NCBI GenBank assembly: GCA_045536135.1
Contig: JAZSNA010000001.1
Span: 1 to 20,281 of the forward strand
Source of the DNA: JAZSNA01 sp045536135
GTDB taxonomy: Bacteria > Pseudomonadota > Alphaproteobacteria > CAAHEQ01 > UBA3637
Reading direction: 5' to 3'
DNA: 20,281 bases
In this document: positions 7,013 to 13,761 of the stretch, one piece after another
Position numbering within the stretch: the first letter of the stretch is position 1
How the letters are laid out: each line of letters begins with the position of its first letter
The notes under the pieces: generated by a model
Seen by the model: the letters and a program-made list of their open reading frames with translations, nothing else
The model's database searches: none
Told to the model about the DNA's origin: nothing
Made by a program: the position numbers and the translations under genes

Positions 7013-7613
7013 GGGATATTCACTTTTTTCAAAGCCATGTCAGTTTGTTATCGGGGCAACTTGTCCCGAACAATTGGTGGGTTTAGAAAAACCTCAAATT
7101 GCCTTTATCGGTCGAAGTAATTGCGGAAAGTCCTCTTTGATAAATGCTTTAACTCGTCGGCAAAAGTTGGCAAAGACTTCGTCTACTCCCGGTCGGACGC
7201 AACAGATAAACTTTTTTAATTTAGGCGATATATTTTATTTGGTTGATTTGCCGGGATATGGTTTTTCAAAAACAGATAATCAGACCACTAAAAAGTTTCA
7301 AAACTTTGTTAAAAGCTATCTGAAAAAAGAGGTTAATTTAAAACAAGTCTTTATCTTGATAGATATTCGTCGAGGTATTTGTGATATTGATGAAGAATGG
7401 ATGAGACTTTTGGATGAAGTTCCGATCCCATATCAAATTGTTTTAACAAAATCCGATCAGATTGTCCAAAAAGATTTGACTGAAATTATGGAAAAAACTT
7501 TTCAAAAAAGTAGTCGGCATGGTGCCTGTCATCCGAAAATTTTATGCGTTTCATCATTAAAGGATAAAGGTCTTGACGAATTGCGGGATGAGATTTTTGA
7601 TTTGGTCGGATAA
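7002..7613 (+). CDS. engB: Ribosome biogenesis GTP-binding protein EngB/YihA
   Basis: A 203-residue GTPase of the EngB (YihA/YsxC) family needed for large ribosomal subunit assembly. All G motifs are visible: G1 GRSNCGKSSLINAL (Cys where most relatives have Val), G2 TSSTPGRTQQINFF, G3 DLPGYG, G4 TKSDQ and G5 SSLKDKG. The ATG at 7002 lies inside the end of yidC (11-bp overlap), so translation is probably coupled. This gene order after yidC is common in Alphaproteobacteria. A strong terminator follows. Confidence 0.96.
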   Translation: MVNKGYSLFSKPCQFVIGATCPEQLVGLEKPQIAFIGRSNCGKSSLINALTRRQKLAKTSSTPGRTQQINFFNLGDIFYLVDLPGYGFSKTDNQTTKKFQNFVKSYLKKEVNLKQVFILIDIRRGICDIDEEWMRLLDEVPIPYQIVLTKSDQIVQKDLTEIMEKTFQKSSRHGACHPKILCVSSLKDKGLDELRDEIFDLVG

Positions 7614-7638
7614 AATAAATTATTTTTCCAAATTTTAA

Positions 7639-7667
7639 AAAAAACGGGGGATTGTCCCCCGTTTTTT
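7639..7667. terminator. Bidirectional intrinsic terminator
   Basis: A 13-bp perfect stem (7639-7651 and 7655-7667, loop TTG) with an ACGGGGGA/TCCCCCGT core, A6 on one side and T6 on the other. It serves the plus-strand rpmH-engB operon and the minus-strand serS operon, which meet here. Confidence 0.9.
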
Positions 7668-7677
7668 AATCAATTAT

Positions 7678-7899
7678 TTATTCATGTTGCTTGGAATTTG
7701 AAAGCGGGACAGATCGAATGACGTCCCCAAAAGACGAACATTTGACCAATTTGGTTTTGTCGGATAAGTTGGTTTCAAGCATTCGGATAATATTTCCTTT
7801 GGTTATTTTCTGCCGGTCAAACGGTTGTGGCGGAAAAAAGCTGAAACCGTTTTTTTTGAGTTGTTGAAGTATTTGATCTCCAGATACATATTTTGTCAT
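7678..7899 (-). CDS. Small hypothetical protein downstream of serS
   Basis: I do not recognise this 73-residue protein. It begins MTKYVSGDQILQQLKKNGFS, is mildly basic and has one Cys, with no signal peptide or membrane segment. Support for a real gene is good: AGGAGG lies five bases before the ATG (plus-strand 7905-7910), it follows serS on the same strand by only nine bases, and it ends just before a strong terminator. The ribosome binding site overlaps the serS stop codon, so translation should be coupled. Confidence 0.7.
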   Translation of the reverse strand: MTKYVSGDQILQQLKKNGFSFFPPQPFDRQKITKGNIIRMLETNLSDKTKLVKCSSFGDVIRSVPLSNSKQHE

Positions 7900-7908
7900 T
7901 TTAACCTC

Positions 7909-9198
7909 CTATTGTTTCTTTTTAATTTCGGTCATACCGCCCATATAGGGTTGTAAAACAGTTGGAATACGGATATTTCCATCGGCCGTTAAGTTATTTT
8001 CCAAGAAAGCAATTAACATACGTGGTGGTGCAACAACCGTATTATTTAAAGTATAGGCCAGATATTTCTTGCCGTCTTTTCCGGCAACACGGATTTTCAG
8101 ACGGCGGGCTTGGGCATCCCCCAAGGTGGAACATGAACCAACCTCAAAGTATTTTTGTTGACGGGGAGACCAGGCTTCCACATCGCAAGATTTAACCTTT
8201 AAATCAGCTAAATCACCCGAACAACATTCCAATGTTCGAACCGGAATATCCATGGATCGGAATAAATCAACCGTATTTTTCCATAATTTATTATACCATT
8301 CCATGTGATCTTCGGGTTTGCAGACAACAATCATTTCTTGTTTTTCAAATTGATGTATGCGATAGACCCCTCGTTCTTCCAAACCATGAGCACCTTTTTC
8401 TTTACGGAAACAGGGCGAATAGCTGGTTAAGGTATAGGGTAAATTTTCTTCCGGAATGATTTGATCAATGAACTTACCAATCATGGAATGTTCCGATGTC
8501 CCGATTAAGAATAAATCTTCGCCTTCGATTTTATACATCATGGCTTCCATTTCGGAAAAGCTCATCACACCATCCACAACAGATGAACGAATCATAAACG
8601 GTGGAATGTAATATGTAAAGCCTCGGTCAATCATGAAATCGCGGGCATATGATAAAATGGCGGAATGAAGGCGAGCTAAATCACCCATCAGGTAATAAAA
8701 ACCATTTCCGGAAACTCGACGGGCCGAATCTAAATCAATTCCACCCAAGCTTTCCATAATATCGATATGGTATGGAATTTCAAAATCAGGAACAGTCGGT
8801 TCACCGAATTTTTCAATTTCGACATTTTGACTGTCATCTTTCCCGATTGGAACAGACGGATCAATGATATTCGGAATAATCATCATCCGGTTTTTGATTT
8901 CTTGTTGAATTTTTTCCTGTTCAGCTTCAATTTCAACAATACGATTTCCGATTTCCGCACTTTCGGCTTTGATTCTTTCGGCTTCATCTTTTTGATTGTT
9001 TTTCATTAAAAGCGGTATTTGTTTGGATAAATTCGTCCGGCGAGCACGAAGTCCTTCAGCTTCGGTAATCATAGATCGATTTTGTTTGTCCAATGCAACC
9101 ACTTCATCGACCAAGGATAGTTTTTGATCTTGAAATTTTTTACGAATATTTTCTTTGACGATATCCGGATTGTCCCGAACGAATTTTATATCTAACAT
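7909..9198 (-). CDS. serS: Serine--tRNA ligase
   Basis: Class II synthetase of 429 residues that charges tRNA-Ser (and tRNA-Sec where present) with serine. The N-terminal antiparallel coiled-coil arm that grips the tRNA covers about residues 1-110. Motif 2 is FRKEKGAHGLEERGVYRIHQ, with GTSEHSMIG upstream. Motif 3 is LNNTVVAPPRMLIAFLEN, with its conserved Arg, and the family sequence VEAWSPRQQKYFEVGSCS lies between. The length is normal. The start follows GAAAGGGAAAAA and family N-termini (MLDIKFVRDNP). A consensus promoter lies 40 bp upstream, and the 73-residue gene follows in the operon. Confidence 0.97.
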   Translation of the reverse strand: MLDIKFVRDNPDIVKENIRKKFQDQKLSLVDEVVALDKQNRSMITEAEGLRARRTNLSKQIPLLMKNNQKDEAERIKAESAEIGNRIVEIEAEQEKIQQEIKNRMMIIPNIIDPSVPIGKDDSQNVEIEKFGEPTVPDFEIPYHIDIMESLGGIDLDSARRVSGNGFYYLMGDLARLHSAILSYARDFMIDRGFTYYIPPFMIRSSVVDGVMSFSEMEAMMYKIEGEDLFLIGTSEHSMIGKFIDQIIPEENLPYTLTSYSPCFRKEKGAHGLEERGVYRIHQFEKQEMIVVCKPEDHMEWYNKLWKNTVDLFRSMDIPVRTLECCSGDLADLKVKSCDVEAWSPRQQKYFEVGSCSTLGDAQARRLKIRVAGKDGKKYLAYTLNNTVVAPPRMLIAFLENNLTADGNIRIPTVLQPYMGGMTEIKKKQ

Positions 9199-9237
9199 TT
9201 TTTCCCTTTCTTTTATTCAAGATTATAAACAAGAATG

Positions 9238-9266
9238 ATTGTATTATTTTGCCTCTCTTTTGTCAA
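9238..9266 (-). promoter_or_regulatory. Sigma-70 promoter of serS
   Basis: Reading the minus strand: TTGACA (9261-9266), a 17-nt spacer and TACAAT (9238-9243), about 40 nt before the serS start. The leader has room for the ribosome binding site. Confidence 0.8.
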
Positions 9267-9286
9267 GAGTTTTCGCTTTTTTACGG

Positions 9287-9316
9287 TTGATTTTATCGTA
9301 TCCTTTGTGGTATAAT
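9287..9316 (+). promoter_or_regulatory. Extended -10 promoter of hemW, probably leaderless
   Basis: TTGATT (9287-9292), an 18-nt spacer, and TGG immediately before TATAAT (9311-9316). Only seven bases separate TATAAT from the hemW ATG, so transcription should start at or next to the start codon. No Shine-Dalgarno sequence precedes this ATG. Confidence 0.7.
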
Positions 9317-9323
9317 TTCTTCT

Positions 9324-10364
9324 ATGGAAAATATCGCTTTATATGTTCATTGGCCCATTTGTAAAAGTAAGTGTCATTACTGTGATTTTTTTTCAATTCC
9401 GATCTGTCAAGTCAATTGGGATAATGAAAAATTTATAACCAGATATTTGGATGAATTATCAGCAGTGAGGCGGCCTGTTTCTTCGGTTTTTTTTGGTGGC
9501 GGAACACCGTCGTTAATGCCTTTGTCCTTGGTTGAAAAAATTCTTCAAAATACATCGCTGGTCAAGGGGGCGGAAATTTCAATGGAGGTTAATCCGGATT
9601 CCATCGATTTAAATCAGATGAAAGCATTAAGGGATATGGGGGTTAATCGATTATCAATCGGTGTTCAATCGTTAAAGGATGAGGTGTTGAAATTTTTTGG
9701 TCGTCCGCATGATGTCAAGCAGGCCTTAAAAGCGATTGAAAATGGAAAAAAAGTTTTTGATAATATATCAATTGACTTGATTTATGCTCGTCCTCATCAA
9801 GGGATACAGGAATGGTTGGATGAATTAAGGCAGGCCGTTGATTTTGGTTTGCCTCATTATTCGTTGTATGAATTAATCTTGGAAAAGGGAACAAAATTTG
9901 AAAATATCGAGCCTCCGGATGAAGAAATTACCAGTCAAATGTTGATTGAAACTTGGAATTATATGGATAAAGTCGGTATCCCTTTTTATGAAGTATCTAA
10001 TTTCGCAAAAGTTGGATATCAATGTCAGCATAATCTTGTTTATTGGCGTGGCGGGGATTATATCGGTATTGGTGCCGGCGCTCATGGTCGGATCGGTAAT
10101 CGGGCGATTGAAAACCCTTGTGATATTGACTTGTGGATGGCCGGTGAGCAAAATCGGACACAATTGAGCCAGCAAGAACGTTTAAATGAAAAAATAATGA
10201 TGGGGCTTCGGCTTCGAGAAGGAATGGAATTATCTTTGTTTAAGACAAAAGATGTTCAGAAAGCATTGTTGAATGGGTGGATTACAATGGATGATTATAA
10301 GTTATATCCGACACAAAACGGTTTATTGTGGCTGAATCAGTTGATCTTGTGTTTGGGGTTCTGA
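9324..10364 (+). CDS. hemW: Radical SAM heme chaperone HemW
   Basis: A 346-residue radical SAM protein of the HemW (HemN-like) family, thought to deliver heme to apoproteins rather than oxidise coproporphyrinogen. The cluster motif C-x3-C-x2-C is at Cys13/17/20 in HWPICKSKCHYCDFFS. FFGGGTPSLM (SAM contact), SIGVQSL, and the family block from YEVSNFAKVG through QHNLVYWRGGDYIGIGAGAH are present. The protein is slightly shorter than typical (about 370-380). Its last 42 bp overlap the convergent lipoprotein gene. The start at 9324 has no ribosome binding site but lies seven bases after a perfect -10 box. Confidence 0.94.
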   Translation: MENIALYVHWPICKSKCHYCDFFSIPICQVNWDNEKFITRYLDELSAVRRPVSSVFFGGGTPSLMPLSLVEKILQNTSLVKGAEISMEVNPDSIDLNQMKALRDMGVNRLSIGVQSLKDEVLKFFGRPHDVKQALKAIENGKKVFDNISIDLIYARPHQGIQEWLDELRQAVDFGLPHYSLYELILEKGTKFENIEPPDEEITSQMLIETWNYMDKVGIPFYEVSNFAKVGYQCQHNLVYWRGGDYIGIGAGAHGRIGNRAIENPCDIDLWMAGEQNRTQLSQQERLNEKIMMGLRLREGMELSLFKTKDVQKALLNGWITMDDYKLYPTQNGLLWLNQLILCLGF

Positions 10365-11747
10365 TGATATTTCCATATCTTGTGTGATACGCAAGGCTTC
10401 TTCCAGCTCGGTCCTTGCTTGTTCTTCCATCCGTTTTTGAAGATAATGTTCATAGATTAAATATAATTGATGGTCTTTTTCTTCGTCCGTCATGAAAAAA
10501 TCAAATGCTTTATCAACCCGACGATATTTATGCGGACCGGTAATTTTTGTCATTCCAAGTAAGCGTTGGTTTTGTCCGTTTGGTAAAAATTTGAATGCGC
10601 CGTCTATTCCGTTAAAACCGTTTGGATTTAAAAGTAATTCATTGTTCACGATGCCGTCTTTGGATATAATTAAAGAAAGAGCAACTGCGTCATAGGCCAA
10701 GGTGGACAGGCGGATGGGTTCTTTGTTATAAACTTCTTTATACTTTTTGCTGAATTTATTAAATCCAGATGTCGAAAGAGATGGAAAATAAAAGTTTTTC
10801 AAAGAAGTTTCAATGGTCATGTTGCTGTCCGATAAGGTAGATAATCCCATCATTAAAACGGTTTTGGCATCCACGTCGTAAATGTTAAATAATGATGAAA
10901 TCGATTTTAAACGAACACCGTCATCGGCTAATAACAGAGCATCAAATTCCAATTGTTCCGCAACGGATGGCGTTGTGATTGGTGTTTCGGGATTATTTAA
11001 ATCTGGTGCCGGTGTTATCGGTTTATCCGTTGTTTTTTCTTTGAACGATTCCGGTAAAAGAGATAAAACATACGGTTCAAAATTGATAAAAGTCGGATTA
11101 TAATAAACCGGTTTTAAAACATTCATGCCACATTTTTTGGCGTATTCTTTGGCAGATTGGACGGCTAAATCACCCGCCAAAGTGTCTGGAACCATAATGG
11201 CCAGATTTTGTCGTCCGGTCGCACAAGCATACCAAATGTTTCTTTCCACCTGATCCGGTATCATTAATGCCAAAGAGTAAATTCCGTCCCCCAGATTTTG
11301 AGGGTCTGATGTAAATGAAATAATCGGAATATTTTTTCGAAATGATATATTTGATAAAGCTTCAACCTCTTTTGAAAAAATGGGACCCAATATTAAACCG
11401 ACGCCGTCTTTTTGAGCTTGACGGTATGCGTCTTGGACACCTGTTTCCGTTCCTTTGGTATCGTAAAATTGTAAAACATAGTCGTCCGGTGCCAAATCAA
11501 ATTGAGCCAACATGGCACTGTTTCTGAAATGTTCGCCGATAGAAGCTGATTGACCGGTTAAGGGTAAAAGCATTCCGACACGCAATGTCGTCGGTTTTTT
11601 ATTTTTGATTAAATCTTCAAATTGGGGACCGATATCCGATGTGTAATAAGGGACGATTGATGCCGGAAGCTGTGTCGATGTTTCCGGTACAGAGTGAGTA
11701 CAGGCTGAAATTAATAATATTGTAATTAAAATCAAATAACGTATCAT
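10323..11747 (-). CDS. Penicillin-binding protein activator, LpoA/LppC-like lipoprotein
   Basis: A 474-residue lipoprotein. A short signal peptide ends in the lipobox LISAC (Cys16), predicting lipid attachment at Cys16. From about residue 55 it has the fold I periplasmic-binding pattern of the LppC/LpoA C-terminal domain: LRVGMLLPLTGQSASIGEH, then LILGPIFSKEVEAL, PIISFTSD, LAIMVPDT and YDAVALSLII. In E. coli, LpoA activates PBP1A from the outer membrane; this protein lacks LpoA's N-terminal TPR-like domain, as is usual for alphaproteobacterial relatives. The C-terminus (about 420-474) is Glu/Gln-rich. It is divergent from rsmI as in E. coli. An amino-acid-binding role is less likely given the context. 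Confidence 0.85.
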   Translation of the reverse strand: MIRYLILITILLISACTHSVPETSTQLPASIVPYYTSDIGPQFEDLIKNKKPTTLRVGMLLPLTGQSASIGEHFRNSAMLAQFDLAPDDYVLQFYDTKGTETGVQDAYRQAQKDGVGLILGPIFSKEVEALSNISFRKNIPIISFTSDPQNLGDGIYSLALMIPDQVERNIWYACATGRQNLAIMVPDTLAGDLAVQSAKEYAKKCGMNVLKPVYYNPTFINFEPYVLSLLPESFKEKTTDKPITPAPDLNNPETPITTPSVAEQLEFDALLLADDGVRLKSISSLFNIYDVDAKTVLMMGLSTLSDSNMTIETSLKNFYFPSLSTSGFNKFSKKYKEVYNKEPIRLSTLAYDAVALSLIISKDGIVNNELLLNPNGFNGIDGAFKFLPNGQNQRLLGMTKITGPHKYRRVDKAFDFFMTDEEKDHQLYLIYEHYLQKRMEEQARTELEEALRITQDMEISSEPQTQDQLIQPQ

Positions 11748-11772
11748 TTTCTTTACTTATTTCCTTTTTCAA

Positions 11773-11781
11773 AGTATAATA
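11773..11781. promoter_or_regulatory. Overlapping divergent -10 boxes between the LpoA-like gene and rsmI
   Basis: A plus-strand TATAAT (11775-11780) overlaps a minus-strand TATACT (11773-11778) and TATTAT (11776-11781). The 63-bp gap between the two start codons holds no good -35 for either direction, so the call rests on the -10 boxes and position alone. Confidence 0.4.
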
Positions 11782-11810
11782 CAAAAATAAGAAAAAAGAA
11801 AGGATAAAAT

Positions 11811-12548
11811 GTGCTTTATTTAGTCTCTACCCCTATCGGTAATTTATCCGATATTACGGATCGGGCAAAAAGTGTTTTGGCAAGTGTTGATGTCATCGCT
11901 TGTGAAGATACTCGGACAACCCAGAAATTAATGTCGTTATTAGGAATTAAGTCGAAGGGACGTTTCGTGGCGTTTCATGATCATAATGAACAAGGTATGT
12001 GTCAAAAAATTGTTCAAATTTTAAAAGCCGGACAAAGTGTCGCTTTATGCAGTGACGCCGGAACACCCTTGATTTCAGATCCGGGGTATAAATTGGTGGC
12101 CTTATGTGCTACCGAAAATATTGATGTTGTTCCTGTCCCCGGAGCTAATGCTTTATTGCCGGCTTTGCAATTATCCGCTTTGCCGACAAATCAATTTTGT
12201 TTTATCGGTTTTTTGCCTCCCAAAAAAAATGCCAGACGAAAAGAATTGGAAAAAATTACTCAATTAAATATGACAATGGTGTTTTATGAAGCACCTCATC
12301 GATTGGTGGAGACCTTGACGGATATGGCAGAAATTTTGGGACAAAGAAATGCTTCTGTCAGTCGGGAAATCACAAAAAAATTTGAAGAAAGCAAAAGGGG
12401 AACTTTATCCGAGTTGGTTCAAGAGTTTTTAAACGGTGTCAAAGGGGAATGTGTTATTGTGGTTGAGGGTGCAAAGGAAGTTAAACCACTTTCTCATAAA
12501 GAAAAGTTTAAAGCACGGTTGGAAGAAAAATGTCGGGAAAAGGCTTAA
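11811..12548 (+). CDS. rsmI: 16S rRNA (cytidine(1402)-2'-O)-methyltransferase RsmI
   Basis: A 245-residue tetrapyrrole-methylase-fold enzyme that 2'-O-methylates C1402 of 16S rRNA in the decoding centre. Signatures are STPIGNLSDITDRA, CEDTRTTQKL, SDAGTPLISDPGY, VPVPGANA, FIGFLPPKKNARRKEL and FYEAPHRL. The start is GTG at 11811, with AAAGGA seven bases upstream. An ATG at 11809 overlaps it out of frame and reaches a stop after four codons. The protein is about 40 residues shorter than E. coli RsmI and appears to lack the small C-terminal helical domain. It overlaps yraN by 19 bp. Confidence 0.95.
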   Translation: MLYLVSTPIGNLSDITDRAKSVLASVDVIACEDTRTTQKLMSLLGIKSKGRFVAFHDHNEQGMCQKIVQILKAGQSVALCSDAGTPLISDPGYKLVALCATENIDVVPVPGANALLPALQLSALPTNQFCFIGFLPPKKNARRKELEKITQLNMTMVFYEAPHRLVETLTDMAEILGQRNASVSREITKKFEESKRGTLSELVQEFLNGVKGECVIVVEGAKEVKPLSHKEKFKARLEEKCREKA

Positions 12549-12901
12549 AAGCATATAAAAGCGGATATTTCGCCGAAAAAATAGCCAGAATATTCTTGCG
12601 GTTAAAAGGGTATAAAATTTTGGATCATAATGTGCGGATGAAAAAGGGAATGAATGCTTGTGAGTTGGATGTTGTGGCTTTGAAAAATGCTAAAATTCAT
12701 TTTATTGAAGTCAAAAAAAGAACTTCGATTGATATGGGGGCATATTCGATTACCCCTTTGATGCAAAAGCGGATTTATAAAGGGGCGATGGCTTATTTAA
12801 GTGGACATAAAAAGGCACAAAAATATGATGCTCAATTCGATGCTATTTTAATTTCTTTCGGAAAAATAAAACATATTCAAAATGTATTTTACGGTGATTA
12901 G
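12530..12901 (+). CDS. yraN: YraN family protein (UPF0102)
   Basis: A 123-residue endonuclease-like UPF0102 protein. The family core is visible: a basic N-terminus with YFAEKIARIFLRLKGYKIL, then the PD-(D/E)XK-type residues CELDVVALKNAKIHFIEVKKR, where the usual GEIDLIA is CELDVVA, so the Glu, Asp and E-x-K are kept. The cellular role is not firmly established. Its start lies inside rsmI (19-bp overlap) and its TAG directly abuts the next ATG. The rsmI-yraN pairing is the conserved order in E. coli and many Proteobacteria. Confidence 0.9.
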   Translation: MSGKGLKAYKSGYFAEKIARIFLRLKGYKILDHNVRMKKGMNACELDVVALKNAKIHFIEVKKRTSIDMGAYSITPLMQKRIYKGAMAYLSGHKKAQKYDAQFDAILISFGKIKHIQNVFYGD

Positions 12902-13477
12902 ATGAAAGTTTTGATTTTTTTGTTTTTATTATCAGCTTGTCAAATGTGGGGGTCTGTATTATCCGGTATTTCAGAGGTTGGAACGATTTTATTTGATGAT
13001 CGCTCGCTTGCAGATGATACAAATGATGCCGTTATGTTAGGACAAATCAAAAAAAATTTAATTTCCGAAAATGTGGCTTATGGTATTGATGTTATGGTTT
13101 GTGTTTTCGAGGGAAATGTTTTGCTTACCGGTACAATACCTTCCGTGACGGATGTTCAAAAGATATTGGAAATCATATTTCGGGTGAACGGTGTTAAAAA
13201 AGTATATAATCATATTCGTATGATGCCGCCGATGGATGTTGCCGAAGTGACAAATGATACAATGATTTATAATTCATTGATGACACAGTTGCGGTTGGTT
13301 CAAGGAATTGACAGTGCAAATTATAAAATAACCGTGGATGGCGGAATTGTTTATATCATGGGAATTGCTCAAAACCAAAATGAGCTGAATATGGTTTTGA
13401 ATATTATTTATCGGACAAAAGGGGTGCGGAAAAACATATCGTATGTTCGGATTAAAAACGATTTCGAGTCGATATAA
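12902..13477 (+). CDS. BON-domain lipoprotein, DolP/YraP-like
   Basis: A 191-residue predicted lipoprotein. The signal peptide ends in the lipobox LLSAC (Cys13), followed by a DolP-like opening in which DDRSLADDTNDAVMLGQIKK leads into the first BON domain (about residues 42-108). A second BON domain covers about 115-187 (VDGGIVYIMGIAQNQNELN). E. coli DolP is an outer-membrane lipoprotein with two BON domains that supports envelope integrity and the BAM complex. This one is the same length and sits in the same gene neighbourhood, though diaA is missing between yraN and it. The ATG follows the yraN stop with no gap. Confidence 0.85.
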   Translation: MKVLIFLFLLSACQMWGSVLSGISEVGTILFDDRSLADDTNDAVMLGQIKKNLISENVAYGIDVMVCVFEGNVLLTGTIPSVTDVQKILEIIFRVNGVKKVYNHIRMMPPMDVAEVTNDTMIYNSLMTQLRLVQGIDSANYKITVDGGIVYIMGIAQNQNELNMVLNIIYRTKGVRKNISYVRIKNDFESI

Positions 13478-13499
13478 TGAATCCCTTTTGCGACTCGAA
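13463..13499 (+). repeat. 9-bp inverted repeat spanning the BON lipoprotein stop codon
   Basis: TTCGAGTCG (13463-13471) and CGACTCGAA (13491-13499) flank a 19-nt loop holding the TAA stop and an immediate TGA. A T-rich run (13512-13519) comes 12 bases later, so it may be a weak terminator or an mRNA 3' stabilising stem. Confidence 0.45.
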
Positions 13500-13520
13500 G
13501 TAAAAAAAATATTTTTTTTC

Positions 13521-13548
13521 TTGATTTTTATTTGAAAGTGGTTATGCT
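13521..13548 (+). promoter_or_regulatory. Tentative promoter of the ribbon-helix-helix gene
   Basis: TTGATT (13521-13526), a 16-nt spacer and TATGCT (13543-13548), leaving room for the AAGGAG ribosome binding site. A competing pair, TTGAAA/TATAAA (13532-13537, 13554-13559), would leave the ribosome binding site outside the transcript. Confidence 0.35.
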
Positions 13549-13569
13549 GTTCTTATAAAAGGAGAAAAA

Positions 13570-13761
13570 ATGACAAAACGAATTGCCTTGACAATATCTG
13601 ATGAAATCTTACAAAAAATCATCTTTTATGCACGTTCCCGTGATATGTCCGTTAATGATTTTTTAAACCAGATGATTGATCAAGGACTTGATGTCTGGGA
13701 TTGTTCGACAGATGTGAAAGATGTTGTCTCGCAAAATCAATCTTGCATCCACTTTAAATAA
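13570..13761 (+). CDS. Small ribbon-helix-helix (CopG/Arc-like) protein
   Basis: A 63-residue protein with the ribbon-helix-helix pattern over residues 1-41: a beta strand (KRIALTISDEILQKI), helix 1 (LQKIIFYARSRD), the MSVNDF turn, and helix 2 (LNQMIDQGLDVW). Such proteins are dimeric DNA-binding repressors or toxin-antitoxin antitoxins. No toxin gene is adjacent, so an orphan regulator is as likely. AAAGGAG lies five bases before the ATG. The final 25 bp overlap the convergent membrane-protein gene. The target is unknown. Confidence 0.65.
   Translation: MTKRIALTISDEILQKIIFYARSRDMSVNDFLNQMIDQGLDVWDCSTDVKDVVSQNQSCIHFK

Noticed and set aside
7678..7899. Small gene after serS as a HicA-type toxin
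   Set aside because: The opening SGDQILQQLKKNGF loosely recalls HicA, but the Gly-Ser-His active-site motif is absent and no HicB-like partner is adjacent.
9873..10175. Minus-strand frame inside hemW
   Set aside because: It lies opposite the conserved HemW family motifs and has no initiation signal.
13570..13761. Ribbon-helix-helix gene as the antitoxin of a toxin-antitoxin pair
   Set aside because: The next gene is convergent and encodes a large membrane protein, and the upstream gene is a BON lipoprotein; no toxin candidate is present.
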